From the NCBI GenBank assembly GCA_028064935.1, contig JAPTWT010000274.1:1-23912 (forward strand): 23,912 bases of DNA, given 5' to 3'. Made by a program: the position numbers and the translations under genes. Source of the DNA: Gammaproteobacteria bacterium. Lineage in GTDB: Bacteria > Pseudomonadota > Gammaproteobacteria > Acidiferrobacterales > Acidiferrobacteraceae. Numbering within the stretch: the first letter of the stretch is position 1; every line of letters starts with the position of its first letter. The notes under the pieces are model-generated. The model was not told where the DNA came from. It did not search any database and saw nothing but the letters and a program-made list of their open reading frames with translations. Shown here one piece after another: positions 1 through 7,004 of the stretch.

Positions 1-832
1 CGTTACTGCCTGTGCAAGGAAAGGTATGGTTGTCGGCATGCGGGCAGTGCTTGTTTCCACAGATTGGACACACAATCATGTGCGACCATGCAGACGGGAA
101 TCCGTTGATGGTGTCACCCCGCTGCTCCTCACAGTGTCGGCAGGGGCAAGGCTGTTGGGGTGGCGCGGGATGTTCTTGGTGCCGCACATGCTCAATCGCT
201 TGCCCGGGGGGAGCAGTACGCCAGTCCGGCCAGACCCGCTCTTCGTTTTTGGCCTGTTTAGCGGCCAAGGCCGCAGCAATGGCCTCTGGGGCGTGGCGCG
301 CGGGCCACGCCCCGTCGAGAGCCAGCAGCACAACGTCGATCCACTCCTCGAGATCGTCCGGGTGCTCCGCAATTTCAGCCAGTTCCTTGGCGATATGGTC
401 CAAGACGCCGCGCGTACGCGGCCCGGGGCCGAACGTCCGTTCGGAAAAGTCCTGCTGACGGCGCAGATGCGCGACGAGATCACAATGGTTGCCGCCGGAG
501 GAGTCTTTATGCGTCGTCTCGGCCCGCTCTTCGGCCGCCCGGACCTTTTCCGCCATGGCCTTGTAGGCCTTGTAGGCGTGCCAGGACTGCGCGCCGCGTA
601 GACTCTTGTGGATAGCCTGAATATCCGCTTCGGATAGACGGCTTAACGGCTGACCCGGGCGAAGAAACACACGGTCGGCGTCCCAATCGATTCCGCGATA
701 CGCCGCCCCGACAGAAACGGCTGGCGTGGGCCCCAGCCCGCCATAATCTGTAACGGGAATGACGATTTCCGGGTCGGCGCGGTTGTCAGCAGCTAGCGTG
801 CCCAGTAAACGCAGGAGTTCGGAAAGCCGCAC
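1..832 (-). CDS. DUF550 (MazZ-like) dATP/dGTP diphosphohydrolase, partial at left edge
   Basis: The frame reads leftward from a GTG at 832-830 and stays open to the window edge (277 residues visible). GGAGG seven bases upstream of the GTG decides the start. Residues about 126-216 carry the block typical of phage/prophage DUF550 proteins: QQDFSERTFGPGPRTRGVLDHI, then KELAEI and EEWIDVVLLALDG, ending in WPDWR. The E150-x-x-E153 and E163-x-x-D166 pairs fit the metal-binding pattern of MazG-like all-alpha NTP pyrophosphatases, so the expected reaction is hydrolysis of purine dNTPs to dNMP plus pyrophosphate. Residues 1-100 form a separate N-terminal region opening with an amphipathic SELLRLLGTLA helix. 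The C-terminus has cysteine pairs (CPCRHC 229-234, CPICGNKHC 255-263) that suggest a zinc site. The protein looks nearly complete. The phage-type gene suggests prophage or mobile-island DNA. Family call is from recognition of the block, not a search. Confidence 0.8.
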   Translation of the reverse strand, partial: MRLSELLRLLGTLAADNRADPEIVIPVTDYGGLGPTPAVSVGAAYRGIDWDADRVFLRPGQPLSRLSEADIQAIHKSLRGAQSWHAYKAYKAMAEKVRAAEERAETTHKDSSGGNHCDLVAHLRRQQDFSERTFGPGPRTRGVLDHIAKELAEIAEHPDDLEEWIDVVLLALDGAWPARHAPEAIAAALAAKQAKNEERVWPDWRTAPPGQAIEHVRHQEHPAPPQQPCPCRHCEEQRGDTINGFPSAWSHMIVCPICGNKHCPHADNHTFPCTGSN

Positions 833-958
833 GGGATGACCTCCAAAGGGTAACAGCGATCAGGGTGATTGTTTGGGATGATCAATTCAGAGTCCCGGTA
901 CAGACAGTGTCTCCCGTCTCTTCTTCGAGACGCTCTCCATCACAATTCGGCGCGGGTA

Positions 959-990
959 CTCCCGCTACAACGCCAGGCGCTTAGCGGGAG
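959..990. repeat. Long hairpin downstream of iscB, probable element right end
   Basis: CTCCCGCTA (959-967) is perfectly repeated in inverse as TAGCGGGAG (982-990), and the loop itself contains a smaller CGCC/GGCG pairing. It lies 23 bases downstream of the iscB stop. IS200/IS605-type elements end in subterminal hairpins of this kind, and no T-run follows on the minus strand, so an element end fits better than a terminator. The stretch 833-1012 holds no gene that I can support. Confidence 0.5.
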
Positions 991-1012
991 CGGAAGCGCC
1001 CCCTCATTGCGG

Positions 1013-2296
1013 TTACTGGTACGCATAACCATCACTCCTTTGAATAAGTGATAAGTATTTCGGATGCACATCGAAGATATCAGCCGCTGTCTTTAACGCG
1101 AACGACGGTCGGAATCGGATAGCGACGCGGCCGACATGGATGCCTGCGTGTTTTCCCTTGAGAACGCGGGCCCGTACCAGATCGCCGGTCTGGAAACCAG
1201 AAAAGGACTTGGTGCCCGTTTTGTGTCCAACGGGGAAGCCGTGCCGGTTCAGTCTGGTTCTTTGCCGTTCGCCATGGCCCATGGCCTCTATCGCCAGTGA
1301 CCGTTGTTCAGAATGGAGACTGACCGCATCTCCGCTTTTCCCGACGCAGGCCGCGTCAATCCAATGGGCCTTCACGTACCCTTGTCGGACGCGGTTATAT
1401 TTTGTCCGGCCACCCGTCCCGACCTCGACCGGCAGTCCGGTTTTCTTCAAAGTGCCGAACAAGGCCCATCGGGTGCTATTAACTGCGGCGGCATCCCGTA
1501 GCGGCGCTTTCCGTTGCGCTTCGATACGCGCCAGCCGCTTCGGGTCGTGAGCCAGAAACTCCGTGAGCGGTCGATTGCTCTTGCGCTGGTTGCAGGGAAA
1601 GCAGGCCAGAGTGAGGTTGCTCACCCGATCACTGCCACCCCGGCTCGTGGGGTGTATGTGGTCGATGGTCAAGGGCGCATGTTCCGCATCGCAGTACGCA
1701 CATTGCCGGCCCCACTTCTCCAGCAGGTACTCGCGGACCTCGTAGCCCTGAAGCTCGCCCTGCTGGTACTCGACGCCGCTGATCTCGGGATTCTGCAGTG
1801 CCTGAGTGTCGAAGCGGTGGAGCATTGTGGAAAGGTTTGTGACGGGTACCCATTGCCGCAGCCGACATACCCAGGTCATCGTGGTGTCCACCCGGTGTTG
1901 CAGGGACGGCGCCAACCAGCCTTCGGGCTTCGTCCGGTTATCAAAGCGCGGAGCCCGATAGCGCAAATGGGCCCGACGGAGGCGCCGGTGCCCACGTCGC
2001 TGTTCCAGCGCCTTGCGGATGGCGGCGCCACGGTGAGCCAATTCTCCGGCCCAAATGACCGTGGAACCACGCCGGATAAACTGTGCCACGAGCGCCAAGC
2101 CTGTTACTCGGCTGCCGGGATTCAGTTTTAGGCAGACATCCTGAACCGCGCCACCGGTCCGGTCCTTGAGAATGATCGTGAAGGGAAAGCGCCGAAACAC
2201 GGCCGCCTTTCCCTCCCGCAACAGTTCCCGGGCCCGCGCCGGATGGCAGGGCATGAGCGGCTGCCGGTTCTTGTCCAAGACCAATACTCGTTGCAT
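1013..2296 (-). CDS. iscB: IscB-type RNA-guided endonuclease with degenerate RuvC motifs
   Basis: A 427-residue protein with the full IscB layout. The PLMP motif is at 13-16 and RuvC-I at about 57-70. An arginine-rich bridge helix spans about 92-120, followed by the RuvC-II region (RFDTQALQNPEISGVEYQQG, 161-180). The HNH domain has zinc-knuckle cysteines C199/C202 and C232/C235 and the core IDHIHPTSRGG (211-221), with H213 and N227. RuvC-III is KAHWIDAACVG (309-319, with H311 and D314). IscB proteins are the transposon-encoded ancestors of Cas9 and use an omega RNA encoded upstream. Here RuvC-I reads KLNPGS, with Asn59 where DPGS is expected. RuvC-II reads STMLHRFD, with Met158 where the catalytic Glu is expected. 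HNH looks intact, so the protein may nick rather than cut both strands. No tnpA is present. GGTAG precedes the ATG by about five bases. Confidence 0.92.
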   Translation of the reverse strand: MQRVLVLDKNRQPLMPCHPARARELLREGKAAVFRRFPFTIILKDRTGGAVQDVCLKLNPGSRVTGLALVAQFIRRGSTVIWAGELAHRGAAIRKALEQRRGHRRLRRAHLRYRAPRFDNRTKPEGWLAPSLQHRVDTTMTWVCRLRQWVPVTNLSTMLHRFDTQALQNPEISGVEYQQGELQGYEVREYLLEKWGRQCAYCDAEHAPLTIDHIHPTSRGGSDRVSNLTLACFPCNQRKSNRPLTEFLAHDPKRLARIEAQRKAPLRDAAAVNSTRWALFGTLKKTGLPVEVGTGGRTKYNRVRQGYVKAHWIDAACVGKSGDAVSLHSEQRSLAIEAMGHGERQRTRLNRHGFPVGHKTGTKSFSGFQTGDLVRARVLKGKHAGIHVGRVAIRFRPSFALKTAADIFDVHPKYLSLIQRSDGYAYQ

Positions 2297-2528
2297 AGTC
2301 GCTACCTTTTCAGTCTCCCCTTGCGGGGGTTATGTTCGCCTCGGCAAAGTTATCAAGGCTTTTTGCGGCAAGGACACGGCTCATACTCCCGAATCGCTGT
2401 TTAATCCTTGCCGACAGAGCCGGGAACTGGCAACGCATTCCCGGGTGTCATGACCTTAATAACGGAGTCTCGATGTTTTGAGACTGAGCCTGGTCAACCA
2501 GGAGCCTGCTTTCACAAGCTCCGCCTAG
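2297..2528 (-). ncRNA. Omega RNA (HEARO) of the IscB element
   Basis: The non-coding stretch directly upstream of iscB, read on the minus strand, folds into a chain of perfect stems. In minus-strand order these are GGAGC 2518-2522 with 2501-2505, CCTGG 2498-2502 with 2489-2493, AGTCTC 2480-2485 with 2466-2471, CCGGGAA 2438-2444 with 2420-2426, and TCCTTGCC 2405-2412 with 2367-2374. This position and density of stems is what is known for HEARO/omega RNAs of IscB. The first two stems share bases 2501-2502, so their exact pairing will need a fold. In IscB systems the guide is at the RNA's 5' end, so it should correspond to flanking DNA just beyond 2528. The 5' and 3' ends given here are estimates. 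Confidence 0.75.
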
Positions 2529-2824
2529 AGCCCGTTAGGGCTTAGGGGGAGTGGTTGACAACGATTGACCGCTGCATTCGCGGCCGTAAAAAGCGCCACC
2601 AAGGCTTCGTCAGAGGTCGGTTCCGGATCGATCCAACTGACGTCAAAAAACACGATGTCATCGATATAAACGGCGACAGACACGCCATAGCTCTCCGAAA
2701 CCTTTTCGGGGTCGCAGTTCGCGCATTTGGCAATAAAGCGCGGAGCGGTCGTATGAACCACATAGGCCTCATCCGAATCAGCGCCATCGCCCATGATCCA
2801 GGAATCTGTAATGATTTTATTCAT
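2525..2824 (-). CDS. Hypothetical protein adjoining the IscB element
   Basis: About 99 residues starting MNKIITDSWIMGDGADSDEAY and ending PLPLSPNGL. The ATG at 2824 lacks a clear ribosome-binding site. An in-frame TTG at 2866 would add 14 residues (MSPDLSTEFVDNPI). The protein is acidic, with YVVHTT and VAVYIDDIVFFDVSWIDPEP beta-type stretches and a CANC pair; I do not recognise a family. Its TAG stop (2525-2527) lies inside the start of the omega RNA scaffold, so the last residues may be encoded partly by the inserted element and the original C-terminus may be lost. No signal peptide or membrane segment is visible. Confidence 0.5.
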   Translation of the reverse strand: MNKIITDSWIMGDGADSDEAYVVHTTAPRFIAKCANCDPEKVSESYGVSVAVYIDDIVFFDVSWIDPEPTSDEALVALFTAANAAVNRCQPLPLSPNGL

Positions 2825-2926
2825 GATTGGGTTGTCCACAAATTCTGTGGACAGGTCTGGGGACAAAAGTCGAACCGTTCGGTTACCACGCTGTTATGGC
2901 GACGTGATTACAAAAGTGGCGCGGGA

Positions 2927-3142
2927 TCATCCATCCATCTCGACGACATAGGGAATCACTTCCAGGATCCGCCGCCGCAACAACCCCAGGAACGTCGCTG
3001 TATCGTAAATCAGCACGCCATCTTCGTCCCCCGGCGACGCGCCTAGATAACGGAGTCGCACATAGCGTCCGGCTTGCCCAGCCCAAAGCAACGCATCACC
3101 CGTGCGGGTGTCGCGATACAGTTCCAGAAAAAGGGGTTCCAT
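2927..3142 (-). CDS. Small hypothetical protein
   Basis: 71 residues starting MEPLFLELYRDTRTGDALLWAG and ending RRRILEVIPYVVEMDG. It has alternating hydrophobic/charged strands and then an amphipathic helix (TATFLGLLRRRILEVI), as in a small soluble protein. There is no recognisable family and no strong ribosome-binding site before the ATG. The codon pattern and same-strand position next to the 2525-2824 gene favour a real gene over a shadow frame. It could be the second gene of a small accessory unit reading toward the IscB element. Confidence 0.45.
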   Translation of the reverse strand: MEPLFLELYRDTRTGDALLWAGQAGRYVRLRYLGASPGDEDGVLIYDTATFLGLLRRRILEVIPYVVEMDG

Positions 3143-3326
3143 AGCGGGAGCATACGCGATGGCTCTCTGTGCGACAGCCCGCTATTTCGAGGGTGTCGTG
3201 GTGGCTTGGGTAGAGAGGGCTGGCCGTGCCGGGCGGCACCTCGCGGAGAGCCATCGCCCATCCCTGACGAAAGGGAAGGCCGCTCTGGCGGAGCCCTGCC
3301 CGATCTTGCCGAAGCCCGACTGATCT

Positions 3327-4025
3327 TCATAAGAGCCCTAGGGCCACCGCCTGCGCGACCGCGGCGGTCTTGTTGACCGCACCCAGCTTTGCCATGACAT
3401 TCTGGACATGGAAGTGCACGGTTCGCTCGCCGATCTCAAGGATCGCCGCGACTTCGCTCGCACTCTTGCCGTCACCGGTCCAGCGAAGGATCTCGCGTTC
3501 TCGCTCGGTCAAAGAGGTTAAACCTTCGCAGGCGATAACCGGAGGGAGGAGACAACTCATGGTGTCATGAGCTGTATGGGCGAGCCACAGGACCTGCGAG
3601 GCCTTCTCCCGGCGCTCCGCTGCCGAGAGAGGTTCACCGCTGCGAGCAAGGGTCAGCATGCCGTTGTGCCCGACGTCCCGGACTCCCTGGACCCAGCCTA
3701 CACGCAGACCCATGTCTTGGGCTTCTTGCCATAAGGCAGGCGTATGGGCGAACAGACGATGGGACCAGATCGCCGGGGCTACGGAGGTGCGGGCGTGGTG
3801 GACCGTGGGGTCAATGCCCAGATAGTGTTGTTCTGCATACCGCGCCTGCCAGACCGTCGGATAATTGCTGAACATGTGCGTGCGCGGGCGCGTCAGTGGC
3901 CAAGGTACCTGAAGGCCGTAGGCGCAGTACTCAAAGCCGAGCGCCTGGGCGTGATCGACGAGCTGCGCGAACGCGTCTTCTGGATTGTCGGGCCGATCGC
4001 CTTTGGCGTCCTGTTCTTCCGTCAT
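3327..4025 (-). CDS. luxR: LuxR-family AHL-responsive transcriptional regulator
   Basis: 232 residues. The N-terminal autoinducer-binding domain (about 18-160) keeps the family's ligand residues: W59, Y63, D72-P73, W87 and G122 (HNGMLTL). The C-terminal LuxR helix-turn-helix (about 168-232) begins LTEREREILRWTGDGKSASEVA and continues RTVHFHVQNVMAKLGAVNKTAAV. This is the usual set for binding an N-acyl-homoserine lactone and then a lux box. GAAGG about nine bases upstream supports the ATG at 4025. It diverges from the rsaM-like gene and luxI, so it is very likely the cognate receptor for the AHL made by that luxI. Likely targets are the lux-box-like site at 4079-4098 and the perfect palindrome at 6791-6810. 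luxR here is a family-level symbol. Confidence 0.93.
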   Translation of the reverse strand: MTEEQDAKGDRPDNPEDAFAQLVDHAQALGFEYCAYGLQVPWPLTRPRTHMFSNYPTVWQARYAEQHYLGIDPTVHHARTSVAPAIWSHRLFAHTPALWQEAQDMGLRVGWVQGVRDVGHNGMLTLARSGEPLSAAERREKASQVLWLAHTAHDTMSCLLPPVIACEGLTSLTEREREILRWTGDGKSASEVAAILEIGERTVHFHVQNVMAKLGAVNKTAAVAQAVALGLL

Positions 4026-4078
4026 ACGAAAGTGCCTTCAATGGTGTCCGAAAAATGTCTTATATCTGGGCCCCGACT

Positions 4079-4098
4079 ACCTGTCAATGCTGGCACTG
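4079..4098. promoter_or_regulatory. Candidate lux box between luxR and the rsaM-like gene
   Basis: ACCTGTCAATGCTGGCACTG has a perfect left half-site (ACCTGTCA) identical to that of the palindrome at 6791-6810, and a partial right half (TGGCA against TGACA). It lies 57 bases before the GTG of the rsaM-like gene and about 53 bases before luxR on the other strand. It could therefore control either or both divergent genes. The match is 12 of 20 bases. Confidence 0.5.
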
Positions 4099-4155
4099 GC
4101 CGGTCCGAACCATGATGCCCATAATGACTATCCTCACAGAATCGAGGAGGGGTCC

Positions 4156-4587
4156 GTGAGCCGTAAAGCATCCGTCACGAACCACCGGGCCGTGCTCGGC
4201 CAGGATGGTGCTGTCCGTATGACCGAGTCGCTGCTGCGCAAAACTCCGCTCCAGCACATAATCTCCGGCCTCTATGAAGATCCTATGACCTGCGGGATCG
4301 GCATCGGTATCGGCGCTGGTGCTACTGTCACGTGCTTGGACGGCTATACAGAATGGGTTAGTGAGACCTATCCGCAGATCACCTTGGGTTGGGACTGGGG
4401 ATGGCAGTTTGTATCCGGCCGATCCGGTTACCGACGTCGCGAGGCCCCCTTTAGCAATATCACTCTGGTCGATCAGGACGGCCGCGATATCGGCGTCGCA
4501 GACACCGCCCGCTTACTCGGCGACGTGATTGATCAAAGGGATTGGCAGGACATCGTTGGCGCCTATCTCGCTACCCACTATCGCTAG
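4156..4587 (+). CDS. RsaM-like (DUF4902) quorum-sensing regulator
   Basis: 143 residues from a GTG preceded by GAGGAGG at five bases, a better start than the upstream in-frame codons. The central block GYTEWVSETYPQITLGWDWGW followed by SNITLVDQDGRDIGV and a C-terminal LLGDVIDQRDWQDIVGAYLATHY matches what I know of the RsaM/DUF4902 family. Those small proteins are encoded between luxR and luxI homologues in Burkholderia and some Pseudomonas, and a comparable gene sits between afeR and afeI in Acidithiobacillus. RsaM proteins dampen AHL production by a mechanism that is not settled. The placement directly before luxI and behind a lux-box-like site fits a feedback role. The family assignment rests on context plus motif recognition. 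Confidence 0.75.
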   Translation: MSRKASVTNHRAVLGQDGAVRMTESLLRKTPLQHIISGLYEDPMTCGIGIGIGAGATVTCLDGYTEWVSETYPQITLGWDWGWQFVSGRSGYRRREAPFSNITLVDQDGRDIGVADTARLLGDVIDQRDWQDIVGAYLATHYR

Positions 4588-4591
4588 CATC

Positions 4592-4607
4592 CTGTCAGAC
4601 CTGTCAG
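4592..4607. promoter_or_regulatory. Weak lux-box-like repeat before luxI
   Basis: CTGTCAGACCTGTCAG lies 64 bases before the luxI ATG. It contains the ACCTGTCA half-site also seen at 4079 and 6791, but the second copy is a direct rather than inverted repeat of CTGTCAG. It fits loosely the CTGT...CAG frame of Burkholderia cep boxes. It could be a degenerate site or chance. Confidence 0.35.
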
Positions 4608-4671
4608 TACCGTAGCGCCCGCTAATTCCCTAGATTGCCCTGCAAGGATAGTCACCTTGAAGGGAACCCTT

Positions 4672-5238
4672 ATGCAACTATTGTCAGGAGTGTCGCAAAC
4701 GCTTCCCGCGGGCCTTTACGAACAAGCCGCCCGATATCGTCGGCAGGTGTTTGTGGAACGTCTCGGTTGGCCGCTACCCACGTTCCAAGGCATGGAGGCC
4801 GACCAGTTCGACCGCCCCGACACCGTTTATGTCGTAGCTCAAAACGACAAGGACGAAATCATAGGCTGCGCGCGCCTGCTTCCCACCCACCGCCCCTATC
4901 TCCTGGGAAAGGTCTTCCCCCAGCTTCTCAACGGCTTGCCGGTGCCTTGTTCCCCCGACGTGTGGGAACTCTCGCGCTTCGCGGCCGGTCGCCCCGATGA
5001 TGCAAAAGACAAAGCCGGAAGCCGCTCTCTCCTGAACCCGATGCTGTCGCCTATTGCGGAACCCCTCTTGCGGGAGACGATACGATGCGCGGCAGCCCAT
5101 GGCGCGAAGCGCCTCATTACCGTGTCGCCGCTAGGCGTCGAACGGCTCATCCGGCGCGCAGGCATTGAGGGGCGCAGGGCGGGGCCCCCAGTTTTGATTG
5201 AGGGGAGTCCAGTGATTGCGTGTTGGATCGATGTCTGA
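4672..5238 (+). CDS. luxI: LuxI-family acyl-homoserine-lactone synthase
   Basis: 188 residues from the ATG at 4672, with AGGGA at about six bases. A TTG at 4657 would add five residues. All invariant family positions are present: R24, F27, W33 (RRQVFVERLGW), D44 and D47 (EADQFDRPD), R68 (CARLLPTHRPYLLG), and E99 and R102 (VWELSRFAA). The enzyme joins an acyl chain from acyl-ACP to S-adenosylmethionine to make an AHL. The LGWPLP, CARLLPT and RPYLL stretches resemble Ralstonia/Burkholderia SolI-type synthases. It follows the rsaM-like gene by 84 bases and would form the signal for the LuxR encoded opposite. The acyl length cannot be read from the sequence. Confidence 0.95.
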   Translation: MQLLSGVSQTLPAGLYEQAARYRRQVFVERLGWPLPTFQGMEADQFDRPDTVYVVAQNDKDEIIGCARLLPTHRPYLLGKVFPQLLNGLPVPCSPDVWELSRFAAGRPDDAKDKAGSRSLLNPMLSPIAEPLLRETIRCAAAHGAKRLITVSPLGVERLIRRAGIEGRRAGPPVLIEGSPVIACWIDV

Positions 5239-5495
5239 TGACCCAATTTATAGCTGCGTTATGTGAACCACAAGGCGCTACGCGCCAAACACAGAGAACG
5301 GCAAATCACATATCACCGAGAATGAACGTATCGGCTCCATAAACCTTTCATTTACCCACAATTGTGGCGCCAAGCTGGAAGCCAAACGCAATGTCTGAAG
5401 CCTAACATCCCGCGCCAGATGACGATGTTGCCCGGCGGAGGATCACTGGCTCGGTCGAGGTATCCGCCGAGGCGTGCAAGCTGCTTTAGGCAGGA
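5239..5495. other. Gene-free junction between luxI and the intron fragment
   Basis: No supportable gene. A short GC hairpin (GGCGC/GCGCC, 5274-5286) follows luxI but has no T-run. No group II intron 5' end (GUGYG-type) was seen. In the reverse-transcriptase frame a TAG stop lies at 5487-5489, so the missing N-terminal part of that protein is not here. The stretch looks like a rearranged junction. Confidence 0.4.
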
Positions 5496-6609
5496 TTGTA
5501 TGGTGGGGGATCGTCTACACGCCCGCAACCGGCGCGGCGGGTCCTGATCCCCAAGGAAGATGGGAGCGAGCGACCGCTCAATATCCTCTGCCTGGAAGAC
5601 AAAATCGTCCAGCAGGCGGTGGTGACGGTTCTCAATGCCATCTATGAAACCGACTTCCTGGGATTCTCTTATGGGGATCAATCCGGTCGGGGCCCGCACG
5701 GCGCGCTCGATGCCCTGATCGTAGGGATCGAACGTAAGCCGGTGAACTGGATATCGGACATGGACATTCGAAAATTCTTTGACACTGTCAAACACGGATG
5801 GCTGCTCCGATTCCTACAACACCGTATCCAGGATAGGCGGCTCTTGCGCCTTCTGCGCCAATGGTTGAAGGCCGGCGTGCTGGATGAACACGGACATCGA
5901 GTGCTGGGCACGATCGGTACCCCGCAAGGGGCGGTCGTCTCACCTCTCATGGCCAATGTTTACCTGCATTACATCTTCGATCTCTGGGTGCAGCAATGGC
6001 GTAAGCGACACGCCCGGGGAATGATCGTGGTGGTACGGTATGCCGATGATGTCGTCGTAGGGTTTCAAAACCCTGATGACGCCAGTCGCTTCCGGCGCGA
6101 GATTGAAGTCCGTTTTCAGGAATTCGGTCTGGCAGTCCACCCCGACAAGACCCGGCTGATTCGTTTCGGCAAGTTCGCCCATGAGCAGACCAGGAAGCGG
6201 GGCCTCGGCAAACCCGAGACCTTCAACTTCCTGGGCTTTACGCATATCTGTGGGGTGAGCCGTCAGGGACGATTCTTGATTCACCGCAAAACGCGGAGAG
6301 ATCGCCTACAGAACAAGCTCAAGGCGCTAAGCCAAGAGCTGAAAAAGCGCCTTCACCAACCTGTTCGTGCCACGGGCCACTGGCTTCGGAGCGTCGTTCA
6401 AGGCCATCTGAATTATTATGGTGTCCCCTTGAACGGTGCCGCTCTGAGCCTTTTCTGCTACGAGGTACGGCTTCGTTGGTACCGGGCGCTCTGTCGGCGC
6501 AGTCAACGCAAGCGACTAAATTGGGAACGTTTCGGCAAGATCGCGGATCACTGGATACCAAAGGCTACCATCGTGCATCCTTACCCTCACCAACGCTTTG
6601 ACGCCAAAT

Positions 6610-6690
6610 ACTCAAGGGTGGAACCGGATGCGGGAGCCTCGCCTGTCAGGATGTGTGCGGGGGGTGCCGAGGAATCGGCATTCCTACAGC
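6610..6690 (+). ncRNA. Group II intron 3' end (domain V/VI-like)
   Basis: After the maturase thumb, the sequence GGAACCGGATGCGGGAG followed by TGTGCGGGGGG resembles the domain V to VI segment of bacterial group II introns. A hairpin 6661-6670 / 6675-6684 with a GGAA loop follows, then CCTAC, as in domain VI near the 3' splice site. The exact intron end, close to 6690, is an estimate. Confidence 0.5.
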
Positions 6691-6790
6691 TATCGGTCAG
6701 CCGGCCATTTCTCTCATATGCTTCTCGGACCACACGGGCCGCCTCAATCAGCTTCGGTGAAGGTATACTGGAGAGGGGGCTGTGCCAGAG

Positions 6791-6810
6791 ACCTGTCATA
6801 TATGACAGGT
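6791..6810. promoter_or_regulatory. Perfect palindromic lux box upstream of the biosynthetic cluster
   Basis: ACCTGTCATATATGACAGGT is a perfect 20-base inverted repeat. It has the length and CCTG...CAGG ends of LuxR-type operators such as the las/rhl box. It lies between the group II intron fragment and the fatty acyl-AMP ligase, about 135 bases before the first homologous codon. TATGAT at 6821-6826 and CTATAG at 6835-6840 are candidate -10 hexamers; neither spacing to the box is exactly the classical one. The half-site ACCTGTCA recurs at 4079 and 4599, which ties this operator to the neighbouring luxR/luxI. Confidence 0.82.
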
Positions 6811-7004
6811 TATCTATTTCTATGATCCCGATGTCTATAGAATCGTCCGTAAGCTGATGGATTGGGGAATAACATAGACCGGTGGCAATGCAAACCGTAA
6901 TAACAAAGTTCTTCTCATCGACTATTGGTGCGGAATGTAAGAAAATGTAGACAATCGTAGAGATTTGCAATAATCACGCACGAACGAGTCCAGAAAAGAC
7001 CGCC

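Larger units (their letters stand above)
5496..6857 (+). pseudogene. ltrA: 5'-truncated group II intron reverse transcriptase/maturase
   Basis: The open frame begins at a TTG just after a TAG and enters the reverse-transcriptase domain already inside RT motif 1-2 (RPQPARRVLIPKEDGSERPL), so the usual N-terminal RT-0/1 part (probably 60-100 residues) is missing. What remains is well preserved: LEDKIVQQAVVTVLNAIYETDFLGFSYG, the MDIRKFFDTV motif, GTPQGAVVSPLMANVYLH, the catalytic YADD at 182-185, the HPDKT motif, then a maturase/thumb region with GHLNYYGVP and HPYPHQRFDAKYSR. No HNH endonuclease domain is seen. The frame runs through the intron's 3' RNA domains (about 6610-6690) and stops only at 6855-6857, so residues after about 385 are probably not original protein. 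Without its 5' half the intron should not splice or move by itself. Confidence 0.85.

Noticed and set aside
26..601. Long plus-strand open frames at the left edge
   Set aside because: They run antisense to the DUF550 gene, which has a good GGAGG-GTG start and recognisable family motifs; the plus frames have no protein-like features.
1514..2131. 205-codon plus-strand frame
   Set aside because: Antisense shadow of iscB; composition follows the opposite-strand codons.
1..3142. A tnpA transposase or CRISPR array near iscB
   Set aside because: No Y1 transposase motifs in any frame and no regularly spaced repeats were seen; the element looks non-autonomous.
5274..5286. Short GC hairpin after luxI as a terminator
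   Set aside because: Only a five-base stem and no T-run.
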